Shown: positions 7,349 to 17,408, counted from the first letter of the stretch. The stretch: DNA of 64,000 nucleotides from Pseudomonadota bacterium (GCA_023423935.1 JAFAEQ010000053.1:31172-95171); one strand, 5' to 3'. Made by a program: numbers and translations. The notes: generated by a model from the sequence alone, not told the origin.

Positions 7349-9751
7349 TCAGCTGCTCGGAAGCCGGGCCGATGTCTGCTCGCCGCGCGAACGCCGGGCG
7401 GTCTCACGCATCTCCCGCATTTCTCTCCAGCGTTCGTATTGATCCTTCTTGCTGAGGTCGGGGTCTTCCTCTCCTTTGAGCCAGAAGCTGTGCCAATCCA
7501 CGTTGCCCTGCAGAGAATCCATTCGCTGGTCAGGCCGCCGGAGCTGATGAATCGTTGGCGGCGGAAACCACACGAGCTCGACAGGCTTGTGTTGGCGCCG
7601 AAGCAGCACATACGCATCCCAATGCGGCGGCACATAGCTGCCGTAGTGCTCGATGCGCAACGCCGCGTCGATGCGATCGGTGCGCAGCATGGGATCGCGC
7701 TCCACCCATGTCTGGAGGTCCTCGCCCCATGGCTTTGCCCCCATCATCGCTTCGTTCGCCAGCACACTGCCGTAGACGCCGAAGCCGAAGTTGTACACGA
7801 GGTAACCAAACAGCGATGAATTCCAGGAGTCCGCGATCGTCGCGGAGGCGATCGGCACATCGGAGAATGTGATCAGATCGCGCACGATATTGCCCATGCC
7901 ACTGAAACCGCTGATGCCGATACGCGTCGGGTCGATCAACCCCTGTGCATCGAGTGCGTCAACCGCATCGCGTAGAAGCTCGCGATAACCCAGAAATTCA
8001 TCGTGCCCACCTGTACCGTCTCTGAGCACTGGCAACATCAACACGAGCATGCCGCGAGCAGACATCACTCGGACGGCAGCGGCACTGGTGGTACCTCCCG
8101 CTCCGTCCAGCACGAACTCGCTCGGATCGAAGCTGTACGTTTGCACGAACAGGGGGTATCGCCGCCCTGCCAGGTAACCGACCGGCAAGATGATCTGCGA
8201 TTGAAATTCCTGGCCGTGCCGGTCCTTCCACGTGAACGGCTGTGCGCTGGCCAACTCGAGTTGATCGAATCGAGGATTGAGATTGGTCAAGCGCTTCTTG
8301 CGGCCAGTTAGCGGGTCAGCCACGTACACATCCGGTCGCGAGTTGAGCGACTGCTCGATGGAAAACTGCAGAGCCTGTGACGCTTTACTTGCAGCGCTCC
8401 TCGCTGTCACGCGCTGCCAACCCTGCGCCCCGCGTTTATAAGCACGAACCTCCTGCGCCGTTCTGACCTCCAGTACTGCGTCATCGCGCAGTACGGTGCT
8501 CGCCAGCATCTTGTCGAAGTTGAGTTTGAGATAAGCCGGATACAGGTGCTCAATGATGCGCCACGCACTCGACTCCAGGTCGTACTCGGCCACCACGGGC
8601 AGTTCCCGCTCGTTGCGCCGGATCGCACCAACAAGCTTTGCACCCCGAGGAATGAAGATGTTTGCGAGTACGACTTTCGTATCCGACAACCAGTGGGCAT
8701 CGATTGACCCGCCATGTCCCGCTACGAACCCACCCCCCGGCGCGTCGATGAATGTACGCTTGCCGCTCGACAGGTCGTAGAGCGCGAAACGGCCCAGCCC
8801 GCCGCTGTATCGACGGGCGAAGTAGTCTGAGCGCTCCTCCTTCATCTTCAGTGCGCGCGCCGCAGTCCCTTGCATCAAGATCGGATATTGATCGGCCCAG
8901 CGCTGCACCTCCTCGATGTCAGTAATGGGTTCGAACGAGACCGCCATCCTGGCGTTGGGCGAGACCCGAAGAATGGGGACATTGTCCGCTTCGAATGCAT
9001 CTCCAATGGAACGCCACTGCTGCGCAGCTGCGGCATCGGTGACCGCGAACTGAAACTTGAGGGGAAAGTGCGTCGGGTCGTGTGGCAACAACGACTGGAA
9101 GACCGCATTCACCCCCGCGATGTGGCTCGACGGATTCCATTCCTTCAGCGTCTGATTGTGGCGCACCACGTAGATCGTTTTGCCGGAGTCCGGACGATAG
9201 TGATAGGCAAGCACGGGTTGCGGATGGCGGGTCAGCTGGGTGTAGTGCCCGGACTCTATGTCCATCTCGTACACTTGGGTGGGCGCGTCATTCTCCTCGC
9301 CCAGAAATGTGATGCGACGACTGTCTGGCAGCCATCTCAGATCCCGAATGGCCTCCTCGAACACATGCAGCGATGACGACGCCCATTGCAGCAGCTGCCG
9401 AGGCTGCGGCAGCACTGCATTCTCCGGGCCCGCCAAGTAGCCGCGTATTGCATCCATCCGATAGTGCAAAAGGGTGAAGATGTTCTTGTTGAGGGCCACG
9501 TCTCCTCTGCGAACCACCAACAGCAGATGTCGCCCGTCCGGGGATACGTCGAACACGGGTGAGGCATCGATCTTGCGCCGCTCCTGAGGCCGCGCGAGTC
9601 GCGTGAACTCGACGATGTCCTTCACGGTGACCTGCGGCATGACGGAGTCGGGCCGATCTTCCGACGCCTCGACACCCGACAATGCACCAACCATCAACGC
9701 CACTGCCGCCAGCAGCTTCGACCCTCTCGATACTCGCGAAGCCATCATCAT
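7349..9751 (-). CDS. S9 prolyl oligopeptidase, Atxe2/lasso-peptide-isopeptidase-like (module 2)
   Basis: An 800-residue exported serine hydrolase. The start at 9751 has AAGGA about ten bases upstream and gives a signal peptide (LLAAVALMVGALSGVEA). The N-terminal ~60-450 is a beta-propeller (VFDVSPDGRHLLLVVRRGDV, WLPDSRRITFLGEE). The C-terminal alpha/beta-hydrolase has the nucleophile elbow GISGFSGMGN with Ser617 and a candidate catalytic His735 in TIHQLRRPDQR. The ending (NVDWHSFWLKGEEDPDLSKK, then QYERW) resembles Atxe2-type lasso-peptide isopeptidases. That assignment is from recall and not searched. It follows the receptor by 25 bp, and because of a frameshift in that gene the two frames are joined as one 1718-codon frame from 12505. 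Substrate unknown. Confidence 0.85.
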   Translation of the reverse strand: MMMASRVSRGSKLLAAVALMVGALSGVEASEDRPDSVMPQVTVKDIVEFTRLARPQERRKIDASPVFDVSPDGRHLLLVVRRGDVALNKNIFTLLHYRMDAIRGYLAGPENAVLPQPRQLLQWASSSLHVFEEAIRDLRWLPDSRRITFLGEENDAPTQVYEMDIESGHYTQLTRHPQPVLAYHYRPDSGKTIYVVRHNQTLKEWNPSSHIAGVNAVFQSLLPHDPTHFPLKFQFAVTDAAAAQQWRSIGDAFEADNVPILRVSPNARMAVSFEPITDIEEVQRWADQYPILMQGTAARALKMKEERSDYFARRYSGGLGRFALYDLSSGKRTFIDAPGGGFVAGHGGSIDAHWLSDTKVVLANIFIPRGAKLVGAIRRNERELPVVAEYDLESSAWRIIEHLYPAYLKLNFDKMLASTVLRDDAVLEVRTAQEVRAYKRGAQGWQRVTARSAASKASQALQFSIEQSLNSRPDVYVADPLTGRKKRLTNLNPRFDQLELASAQPFTWKDRHGQEFQSQIILPVGYLAGRRYPLFVQTYSFDPSEFVLDGAGGTTSAAAVRVMSARGMLVLMLPVLRDGTGGHDEFLGYRELLRDAVDALDAQGLIDPTRIGISGFSGMGNIVRDLITFSDVPIASATIADSWNSSLFGYLVYNFGFGVYGSVLANEAMMGAKPWGEDLQTWVERDPMLRTDRIDAALRIEHYGSYVPPHWDAYVLLRRQHKPVELVWFPPPTIHQLRRPDQRMDSLQGNVDWHSFWLKGEEDPDLSKKDQYERWREMREMRETARRSRGEQTSARLPSS

Positions 9752-9776
9752 ATGAACGCATTCCTTATTTATGTTC

Positions 9777-12505
9777 TCACCAGCGCTTGCGCAATTGCAG
9801 CGAAACGAATCGGCCCCGCGCATCCGCATTGGCCGGTCATACAGCAACCCATTGACAGGGTCATCGCGGAACGTTGGCGGGTCCCGATCGAACATGTTTG
9901 AAATGCTGAAACTCGCATCCAATCCGCTCCACCAACGCGCGTCGACTGCCTGCGGTGAATACCGCAGCGTGAGATCGGCGGTAGTCCATGACGAAATTCG
10001 CCCCGTCGGGGTCCGATAGGGATTGCGATACTCATCGACGTAATTGACGTGCAAATTGGCCGCGAGCGCGTCCTTTGCCCACCCGAACGAGGCGCGGGCG
10101 CGCAAATTCACCGGCTTGCCCGGTTCGTCCAGCATCTCAATCGCGGGACTGGTCGCTGTGATGTTGCGGGTATGATGCAGCGTATACGCAGCATTGACGC
10201 TGGTTGTGACCCTGCCCAGCGACGTATTCATGGCGAAGGAACCGCTGAGATCCAATCCAGAGACATTCTCGCGAGCCAGGTTTGCGATGCGACGGTCGAA
10301 CACGGCGAGATCGGGAATCGCTTCCAGCAGGCTCTGCGTGGCGGGATCCCATGCCGTGCCGGATTCATTGAATACGGGCCGGCCCTCCAGGGATTCCAGA
10401 ATGGTTGCGATTCGTTGCTCTGTCGGTTTACGGTCGATCAAGCCCGGGTATCGCGCCTCGCGCTGGAGAATCAGCTCCTCCTCCACGCCACCGAAGTAGG
10501 GCGAGTCCACCCGCCCAGTGTATTCAACGTCGTAGTACGAAATGGACAGTTGCAGTCCCGGCAGGTATTCAGGAGAGAAGTCGAGACCGACGCTCCAGGT
10601 GTCGGCCTCTTCGGGCCGAATCGCTGGATTCGATCCTCCCCACACCAGGACCGTGCGCAGGTCATCGCCAATGGCAGGATCGGATACGCTCAGCAGTCGG
10701 CCGGTGTTCGCGCTCCCCACATACTCGAAGAACGCAGGCGCGCGGAATGCCGACGAGTAGGCGCCACGCACCCGCCAATCACGTGCAGGCTGCCATGAGA
10801 TCCCCGCCTGAGGAGTGAAGGAGGACCCGAAGTCGCTGTAGTCGTCGTAACGCCCCGCCAGCGTCACTTGCAAGCTGCCGATACCGGCGTCGGGCAGGAG
10901 ATCCAGCAGCAGCTCCGCAAATACTGCATCCACTCGGCGTTCTCCTCCGATTGCTTGCGTCACGCCCGTGCTAGCGACGCGATACTTCAGCTCCTCCTCA
11001 CGGTGTTCGACACCGACCGCCGCACGGGCGGACATCAAGTTCGAGGTAAAAAGCTGGCCGTCCGCGACCATCGACCCCGTCGTGGTAGCGACCTCAGTAG
11101 TTAATGCATACTCATACGCCGCGGCAAAGAACCCGTAATCCATGTTTGCAGCGTCGTTGGCGAGTGTATCGACGAGCGCATAGGTGCCGGCTATATCGAG
11201 TATCCAATCGCCTCCGACTCCTGCGCGAACACCAGCGGACAAACTGTAATCGTCGGCTTCGAACGCGCTGCGACTCACCGAGTCGGACTCGGCCCCGGAG
11301 TACAGTTGCACTCCAACCGATTCAGTCTCTTTACGCGAGAACAAACCGTCGGCATAGAATTCGAAGCGATCAGAGAAGCTGTACTGGCCCGCAATGAAAC
11401 CAGAGTGCCGATCGGCTCTCGGCTGCAGATCGAGCCGTGAGACGCGATAGCCGTATGGCAACCATGATGAGGTAGCATGGCCAGTGTCGAGCGCCTTTAG
11501 CGGCTGTTCGTGGCGGTAATCGTAAGCTACCACCAGCCCGCCACGTTCGGCCTCGATGCCAGCGCTGTGATTGAGACCGAAATACTCGCCTCCAGCATCG
11601 GACAATCCGTAGCTCGCGCCGGATTCCATGCCGTCAAGGGACTTGCGGGTGATGAAGTTCACGACTCCACCCACTGCATCGGATCCGTATGTTGCAGAAC
11701 GGCCGCCTGTAACGACCTCGACGCGCTCGATCACTGACACCGGAATCGCGGAGATGTCCACGGCTCGGCCAGCGGCACTTCCCGCGCGGCGCTTACCGTT
11801 CAACAGCACCAATGTCGACTGCGTTCCCAGGCCACGCAGATCAATGCCAGATGCGCGATCCGTCGTGTTCTGCGCGGCGGCGCGCGACACCCCATGTCCA
11901 TATGCGGCAGAAGGAGTGAACTCCGCGAAATTCTGTGGCAACTCCCGAAACAAATCCTGAATCGTTGTATAGCCACCAGCGTCGATGTCCTCGCGAGTGA
12001 TCGTGAGCGAAGGTGCTGTCACGTCCTGCGCACCTCGGATGTGACTACCGGTGACAATCACCTCTTCTAGCCGCACCGTTTGCGCGGTGTTCGTGCTGTC
12101 ATCGCTCGATGCTGGCGGTGGGCTAGCCGTTTCGGTCGAAGGGCCTACGCTCCCTTGCACCAGGGCGATCGTCTGCATCTTCGCCGCAGACTGCGTCGCA
12201 GGCTGCAGCAGAATCGCGCCCTGCGGTGTTGTTGTGAACGTGAGTCCACTGTCGCTCAGCAATCTCGACAGTGCACTGATCGGATCGAGTCTGCCGCGCA
12301 CGCCGGGTGAGCGCTTGCCGGAGACGATGTCGGGTGAATAGAGAATCTCCGTGCCGCTCTGACGCGCGAACTCGGTCAGCGCGGAGCGCAAGTTCTGTGG
12401 AGTGATCTCGAATGTTTGAGGTGAGGTGCCCTGCGCGTTGGCGAGCATGCAGCCCATGATCATTGCGCAAGAAGCGGCGAGTGTTCGAGATCTGAACCTG
12501 AGCAT
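9777..12505 (-). CDS. STN-domain TonB-dependent receptor with 3'-end frameshift (module 2)
   Basis: A ~909-residue receptor. The start at 12505 has AAGGGG 7-9 bases upstream. It has a signal peptide (residues 1-24), an STN domain (~30-100), a plug from ~147 (LEEVIVTGSHIRGAQ, RGLGTQSTLVLLNGKRR, YGSDAVGGVVNFI) and a barrel. In one frame the product ends SFRCNCASAG and runs on into the peptidase. After position ~9835, shifting by one base restores the family ending ANADARGRFVSLQLRKRW and a TGA at 9777-9779. The two paralogues have DGVNANARGRF and DGANASPRGRF at this point, so one base is missing in the Asp-Gly-Ala codons. Either a real recent mutation or a sequencing error explains it. The signalling partners are the FecR and FecI genes just upstream. 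Confidence 0.88.
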
Positions 12506-12683
12506 GTGTTTCCCCTTGTTGTTGTCGCGCTCTTTGGAGCGGCTTGTGCGGGGTAAGACGCGCGAGATTTGAAAAGCCGAACTTGCGTCCGTACCGGGAT
12601 AGAACCTGATGGGTTCTTAGATCCCTTTCATCCGGCGATGCTTTCTGAGCTTCTTCTGTTTGCGTCCGTTCAAGGATGCGCCG
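12506..12683 (-). promoter_or_regulatory. Leader between FecR and receptor (module 2) with small hairpin
   Basis: A 178-bp gap that may carry its own receptor promoter. It includes the inverted repeat AGAACC-CATCA-GGTTCT (about 12605-12621), a candidate operator or attenuator stem. No promoter boxes can be assigned. Confidence 0.3.
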
Positions 12684-13739
12684 TCACTTGCGAGCGGCGA
12701 GCACGACTTTGCGTTCCGACTCTTCGGTGATCTCCACTGGAAAATACGTCGTGACGGCTTCGACGAAAACCCCAGTTCTGCCGGTGACGAAGGCGCCGCT
12801 GAGTCTCAAGTCGGACAGCGATGGATCGCCGAGTTCGAGCTTGCGATCGGAGTAGCGATTGAGCTCGATGATCGCTTCGTCAAGGCGCGTGTTGTCGAAG
12901 ATCACTTGCCCGGTGTGCCAACTCGTGACGCGCTCGGCGTCCGCTCTTTGAACACGTTGTACGCCGGCTTCCAGTGAGAGCTGCTCGCCGGCTGTCAAAA
13001 GGATTGCCTCGCGCGGCCTCCGAGGGGCGCTCGCCTTCTCGCTCTGCACTTCCGCATCGGGCTCCACTTTCACCACGCCTTCCACCATCGTGAGCTGCAC
13101 GCCTGCATCGCGAACCCAGACATCGAAAGCTGTGCCGACGGCGACGAAGCGCTGGCCTTGCGCTTCGACGATGAAGGGCCGTTGCTTGTCCTTCGCGACT
13201 TCGAACAGCGCTTGGCCGCGCGTGAGCGCGATCTTTCGCTCGGTCGCATTGAACGCGGCTTCGAGTTGCGTATCCGTGTTGAGCGTGATGCGAGAGCCAT
13301 CCTCCAGCGTGAAGGACAGGCGTTCTCCGATGGCCGTCCGATAGGTGCGCGCGGGCGCATCGGTGCTTGCTGATTGCAGTGTCGACGCGGGCGTCATCGA
13401 CCACTCGGTCTTCAGCGCGATCGACAATGCGACGACGGCGATACATGCGGCAGCGACTGAGAGCCACCTGCGCGCCGGCGTGTGTTTGCGCGTGAGTCGC
13501 AATGCCGCTTCGTGTCGCAACGCCAGGATTCCGGGATCGTCTGCAGCGTTCTCCATACAGCGCCACGCTTCAGCGACTCGCGCGTACGCCTGCCGATGCT
13601 CGGGCGCGCTGTCGCGCCACCGCTCGAAGTCCGCGCGTGCCTCGGCACTCACATTCTCGCCCTGCAATCGATCGTGCCAGCGCGCCGCGATTTCATTCAC
13701 GGCATTGGTTCCCTGCGTTTTCACGTCATGTGCGCTCAT
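12684..13739 (-). CDS. FecR-type anti-sigma factor (module 2)
   Basis: A 351-residue inner-membrane regulator. It has an N-terminal DUF4880-like segment (~15-60, including FERWRDSAPEHRQAYARV), one membrane helix at ~91-109 (RWLSVAAACIAVVALSIAL) and a periplasmic FecR domain (~130-230: GERLSFTLEDGSRITLNTDT, GQALFEVAKDKQRPFIV, AVGTAFDVWV). The C-terminal STN-like part reads VIFDNTRLDEAIIELNRYSD. The start lies 3 bp after the sigma-factor stop, so the pair is co-translated. It should hold the sigma factor in check until the receptor at 9777-12505 signals through its STN domain. Confidence 0.93.
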   Translation of the reverse strand: MSAHDVKTQGTNAVNEIAARWHDRLQGENVSAEARADFERWRDSAPEHRQAYARVAEAWRCMENAADDPGILALRHEAALRLTRKHTPARRWLSVAAACIAVVALSIALKTEWSMTPASTLQSASTDAPARTYRTAIGERLSFTLEDGSRITLNTDTQLEAAFNATERKIALTRGQALFEVAKDKQRPFIVEAQGQRFVAVGTAFDVWVRDAGVQLTMVEGVVKVEPDAEVQSEKASAPRRPREAILLTAGEQLSLEAGVQRVQRADAERVTSWHTGQVIFDNTRLDEAIIELNRYSDRKLELGDPSLSDLRLSGAFVTGRTGVFVEAVTTYFPVEITEESERKVVLAARK

Positions 13740-13742
13740 GCC

Positions 13743-14267
13743 CTACTCCAATGCCTCACTCACGTGAGCCAACGCTCGTGCCGCGTGCTTTTCGACGGCA
13801 CGCACCGAGACACCCATGAGCTGGGCGATCTCGGCATGCTTCAAACCCTCGAAGCATCTCAATACGAATACGTCGCGCGTCCGCTCGGGCAGCGCGCGCA
13901 GAGCGGCGACGAGCCGCGATACATCTTCCCGCCCGATGAGCACGCGCTCTGGGGAAAACTCGGAGCTCGGCTCCTCCGCCATCTCGGCGGGCGCAGCGAA
14001 CTCCCCGCGGACAAAGTCGCGTCGCAGATGATCTTTCAGCGTGTTCGATGCCGTCTGGAAGATGTAAGCATCCGGATTCTCGACGTTCGCAATGTCCGGA
14101 TGCCTTGCAAGCTTCAGGAAGACCTGTTGAACGAGATCCTCGACTTCGGCGGGATTACGCGTGCGCTTGCGAAAAAAACTCAGCAGCGGTGCGTAATAAC
14201 GCTTTGCGACTTCTTCGAGTCGAGTACTGATCAGGATCTTCGGAACGGCGGACATGCCACGAGTCAT
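13743..14267 (-). CDS. FecI-type ECF sigma factor (module 2)
   Basis: A 174-residue ECF sigma factor. The sigma-2 region reads AEVEDLVQQVFLKLARHPDI followed by NPDAYIFQTASNTLKDHLRR. The sigma-4 region reads LPERTRDVFVLRCFEGLKHA and EIAQLMGVSVRAVEKHAARA. The ATG at 14267 is preferred; an in-frame ATG at 14255 and an upstream GTG at 14327 are alternatives, none with a strong ribosome-binding site. It heads the co-directional series sigma, anti-sigma, receptor, peptidase. It is more diverged from the sigma factors of modules 1 and 3 than those are from each other (my visual judgement). Confidence 0.9.
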   Translation of the reverse strand: MTRGMSAVPKILISTRLEEVAKRYYAPLLSFFRKRTRNPAEVEDLVQQVFLKLARHPDIANVENPDAYIFQTASNTLKDHLRRDFVRGEFAAPAEMAEEPSSEFSPERVLIGREDVSRLVAALRALPERTRDVFVLRCFEGLKHAEIAQLMGVSVRAVEKHAARALAHVSEALE

Positions 14268-14480
14268 TGAGTCACGATGCGCGGACGATGACGCAGCACC
14301 CAACAATGCGCAAGGCGCCCACAGCACACTCGGTCACCGCAGATCGTTGCACGAAGAAAATCGTGGAGAACGGTTCGGGTTTTCGGATCTGGGCCGTCTT
14401 ACTCGAGTTGGCGTGCTGGCCTAGCGACTTGTTCGGAACCGCGCGGCGCGCAAAACGTCGGTACCGCGGGATTTTTCTCA

Positions 14481-14522
14481 GGCTGTAGGCTGTAGGCTGT
14501 AGGCTGTAGGCTGTAGGCTGTA
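14481..14522. repeat. GGCTGTA heptamer tandem repeat, six copies
   Basis: Six perfect head-to-tail copies of the 7-mer GGCTGTA. The same 7-mer recurs as four copies (two perfect) at 14760-14787, four at 22143-22170 and three at 22305-22325, each time at the start of the same larger repeat unit. Copy number therefore varies between loci within this genome. Confidence 0.9.
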
Positions 14523-14663
14523 GATAGAATTGAAGAGCCGACCAGTCAAAGCCCGTTGCCTGTCACTCAGGGCGACTCTCGGGGCGAGCGAGCGCTTGAA
14601 CAGGAGTCAAGTGCATGCGTCAGCGACTCGGTACCGAGCGTCTCGTCACCGAGCGTCTCGGTA

Positions 14664-14718
14664 CCGGACTTGGATCTTTGGATTCTTCGATCGCCAAAGT
14701 CCAATAGTCCAAGTCCGG
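14664..14718. repeat. Dispersed stem-loop repeat, copy 2 (best formed)
   Basis: Outer arms CCGGACTTGGA and TCCAAGTCCGG are perfectly complementary, with an inner CTTTGG/CCAAAG pair. Related copies lie at 7221-7267 and 14931-14982. Confidence 0.7.
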
Positions 14719-14759
14719 CACCGGTGCCGCGGCACCGAGGCCCCGGGAGATTTTTATCA

Positions 14760-14787
14760 GGCTGTAGACTGTAGGCCGTAGGCTGTA
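14760..14787. repeat. GGCTGTA heptamer repeat, four copies (degenerate)
   Basis: Four heptamers: two perfect GGCTGTA copies flank GACTGTA and GGCCGTA. It opens the second ~270-bp repeat unit of this gap. Confidence 0.8.
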
Positions 14788-14930
14788 GCCAGATCGAAGA
14801 GCCGACCAGTCAAGATCCTTTGCTCGTCACTCAGGGCGACTCTCGGTGGCGAGCGACAAAGCTCGCGTTTGAACAGGAGCCTTTTCAAGTGCTGCGCGTC
14901 AGCGATTCGTACCGAGCCACTCGGCACCAG

Positions 14931-14982
14931 GCTTGGATCTTTGGGTTCTCCGATGGCCAAAGTCCAATAGTCCAAGTCCGGC
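14931..14982. repeat. Dispersed stem-loop repeat, copy 3
   Basis: GCTTGGATCTTTGG on the left pairs with CCAAAGTCCAATAGTCCAAG on the right, as at 14664-14718. It ends 100 bp before the stop of the module 3 peptidase. Confidence 0.6.
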
Positions 14983-15082
14983 AACGATGCTTCCTGTCTA
15001 GGCAAGCCGAGCCGTGGTCTCTTGTACGTTCTATTGAAACCACCGCTCTTGCCGACCTCTCGGTCGACTGCTGAGCACCCGG

Positions 15083-17275
15083 CTAATCTGCCCCCGCCGA
15101 GTAATTGTTCTGGGCTAATGCTCTATTCAAGTCTCGCTGCTCGCGCAATTTTCGCCAGCGCTGATACTGATCTGCCTTCTTTGGATCTGGATCCTCATAG
15201 TCTTGAAGCCAGTATCGGAACCAGTCGACATAGCGTGATTGGACTGAGAATCGCTCAGCCGGCTTCACGGGGTTGTGTAGTGCCGTGGGGAATACGACAA
15301 ACTCGGCGGGTCGCTTCGCAAGCTCCATCGTCACTTTCTCCTCGATGGACATCAGATCACTCCACTGACCGAAGTTCATCACCAGAAGCGGTGCGGTCAC
15401 TCGATGAGCCGCGAAGGCTGCAGCATGCTCCAGCCATGCTCTTAATCCCTCGCCGGTCGGAGGTGCGCCGATGATTGGGTCCATGCCAATGACGCGACCG
15501 GTGTCGTGAAGAAGGATGCGCGCAACGTATCCGGTGTAGAACGAGTCCGCCTGTATCGCGGCAGCATACGTTTTCGTGTTCGCCAACGCGTAGCGTGTCA
15601 CCAGACCCGAACGGCTGAACCCAAAGATCCCGACCCGCGTCGGGTCTACGCCGTAGTTGCGCACAAGTTCGCCGACCACTTCGTCATACACGGCCGCCCC
15701 TACTCGCGCTTCATCCGGTGTGCCGATTGTCTCGGGGTAAATCGTATCGGGCAGATCTAACTGCACCACCACGAATCCCTTTGCAACGAGCGCCTGAGCG
15801 GACATCCCTGACGTCATCGAGTTGCCGTCCAGCGTGAACCGGGCTGGATCCCGATAGTACGTCTGAAGGACTGCTGGATAAGCCCCATCCGCGCGCCAGC
15901 CTTCGGGCAAGTAGAGCGTCGTCTTGAACCGCTTCCCATCTCGTAACGGAATCTCGATCTCGCGCCCCTCTCGCCACGAGATTTCCTTTAGCTGCGGGTT
16001 TGGATCAAGCAACACCCTCTTCGACCCGTTCGCACTTTGCCAAACGAGCCGCGGCGGCAAATTCATCCCTTGCTCAACGAATGGTTGGTCGTTCACCGAA
16101 ATCGTGGGGTCTATGCTGGTTGACCTCCAAGTTCCGGCTCGCTTGATGTAGGCACCTCGTAGCACCTGATCCACGCGTTCTCGATCATTCTTGCCGCTCA
16201 AAATCTGACGCGAAGAACTCCATTCGAGTTGATCGAACCAGCCGGTGGCGATGATCTGGTATGTGCGCTGGCGCAGATCCATTTCAATCGTGTAGTGCTT
16301 CTCTGGATCTCCTTCGCCAACCGGTAACTTGGTTCCGAAAGCAACCGTACTGTTTCCCGTCCAAGCAAGACCGCGCGCTTCGCCGATGGTTGCATCCAAA
16401 ACACGGCGCGCCCCACCGGCATCCGTGGAAATGACCCAGTAGTTGGCTGCAACAGCCCAGCCCCGCCCGAACAGGGGGGCCCAATGAGCGGGCGCTTGGC
16501 CCGCATCGATCTCGGGAAGCTCTTGCACAAGCAGTTGGGAACCGTCCGGGGAGAGCACCAAGGAGGGCGCGGAATAGTTAGTACTAAACGGCAGCGGGTA
16601 GTTGTGCTGTTGCCCACCCCTGAGCACAACAATCTCCTCTCCGATACGCGGCACGCTGCGACTGCGACCCTCGGTCAATTCCCAGTAGTTCACCGAACCG
16701 AGCACCGTTCCAGTCTGGCCGTCTACAGTCGTTTCTCGCCGCGATTCAGTCTGCGCGATATAGGCGATCGTGCTGCTGTCTTCGCTGATCGCGTAGGTCA
16801 GAACGTCAACATTCGGCGGTGTCAGGCTTTCGAAAGCGCGGTCAGCAACTCGTAGTCGGTGTACGCGGCGATGTCCATCTCCAGCATCACCCAGGAACAC
16901 CAGATACTCGCTGTCCTGAGTCCAAGTGAGATTCTGTATCGACGCCTCATTGCTGCTCGAGGTGAGCTGCAAGATCTCGCGAGGATCCGATGGCACAGAC
17001 CGCTTCGTGCGCGGAGCATCGAACACGAAGAGCGTGTACACGTTGTGATTCGCTTCGAGCACTCCATTTCGAACAACGAAAGCGTACCTTGATCCATTGG
17101 GGCTGCGCAGAATCGGACCAGCCTCGTCAAAGGTTTCACTGCCGAACTTCCGCATTTCAATTGAATCTGCGATAGCTATCGCACGCCTACTCCCTTCTGC
17201 CTGTGCCACCCCAACACCAATCAGCAGCGTTGATACCAGCAGAGCTGCCGGAAATCGCAAGCAAGTTCCCATCAT
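15083..17275 (-). CDS. S9 prolyl oligopeptidase, Atxe2/lasso-peptide-isopeptidase-like (module 3)
   Basis: A 730-residue exported serine hydrolase. The ATG at 17275 (or 17272) has GGAG just upstream and opens a signal peptide (ALLVSTLLIGVGVAQA). An N-terminal beta-propeller (FVVRNGVLEANHNVYTLFVF, LTWTQDSEYLVFLGDAGDG) precedes the hydrolase domain. The nucleophile elbow is GIFGFSRSG with Ser554. His667 in TALHNPVKPAERF is the candidate catalytic His. The C-terminus (YVDWFRYWLQDYEDPDPKKA, then QYQRWRKL) closely parallels the module 2 enzyme and resembles Atxe2-type isopeptidases. It follows the receptor by 133 bp. The likely role is periplasmic or cytoplasmic cleavage of the peptide brought in by that receptor; the substrate is unknown. 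Confidence 0.87.
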   Translation of the reverse strand: MMGTCLRFPAALLVSTLLIGVGVAQAEGSRRAIAIADSIEMRKFGSETFDEAGPILRSPNGSRYAFVVRNGVLEANHNVYTLFVFDAPRTKRSVPSDPREILQLTSSSNEASIQNLTWTQDSEYLVFLGDAGDGHRRVHRLRVADRAFESLTPPNVDVLTYAISEDSSTIAYIAQTESRRETTVDGQTGTVLGSVNYWELTEGRSRSVPRIGEEIVVLRGGQQHNYPLPFSTNYSAPSLVLSPDGSQLLVQELPEIDAGQAPAHWAPLFGRGWAVAANYWVISTDAGGARRVLDATIGEARGLAWTGNSTVAFGTKLPVGEGDPEKHYTIEMDLRQRTYQIIATGWFDQLEWSSSRQILSGKNDRERVDQVLRGAYIKRAGTWRSTSIDPTISVNDQPFVEQGMNLPPRLVWQSANGSKRVLLDPNPQLKEISWREGREIEIPLRDGKRFKTTLYLPEGWRADGAYPAVLQTYYRDPARFTLDGNSMTSGMSAQALVAKGFVVVQLDLPDTIYPETIGTPDEARVGAAVYDEVVGELVRNYGVDPTRVGIFGFSRSGLVTRYALANTKTYAAAIQADSFYTGYVARILLHDTGRVIGMDPIIGAPPTGEGLRAWLEHAAAFAAHRVTAPLLVMNFGQWSDLMSIEEKVTMELAKRPAEFVVFPTALHNPVKPAERFSVQSRYVDWFRYWLQDYEDPDPKKADQYQRWRKLREQRDLNRALAQNNYSAGAD

Positions 17276-17408
17276 AAGTTCTCCACATCGCTCACGATGG
17301 CCGTGGCGACTTCAAGGATTTCCTCAGTCTTAATCGACCGCACCGCAGACTGATAGAGATCGCAGTCAGCCCGCAGAATCGGAGCTGTAACGTTTCTTAT
17401 TGATTGCT

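Larger units (their letters stand above)
14268..15082. other. Gene-free repeat region between modules 2 and 3
   Basis: An 815-bp stretch without a supportable gene. It contains two adjacent copies (about 14471-14750 and 14751-15000) of a ~270-bp unit: a T-rich lead, GGCTGTA heptamers, a conserved AAGAGCCGACCAGTCAA segment, GGTACCGAG-type palindromic stretches and a CCAAAGTCCAATAGTCC stem-loop. Further copies lie at 22.1-22.44 kb. It must also hold the promoter of the module 2 sigma factor. Confidence 0.6.

Noticed and set aside
7349..12505. A single 1718-residue receptor-peptidase fusion protein
   Set aside because: The receptor's conserved C-terminus and stop appear one base out of frame, and the peptidase has its own ribosome-binding site and signal peptide. 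Two genes with a frameshift explain it better.
14481..14522. Heptamer run considered as part of a CRISPR array
   Set aside because: Repeats are 7 bases, directly abutting, with no spacers and no cas genes nearby.
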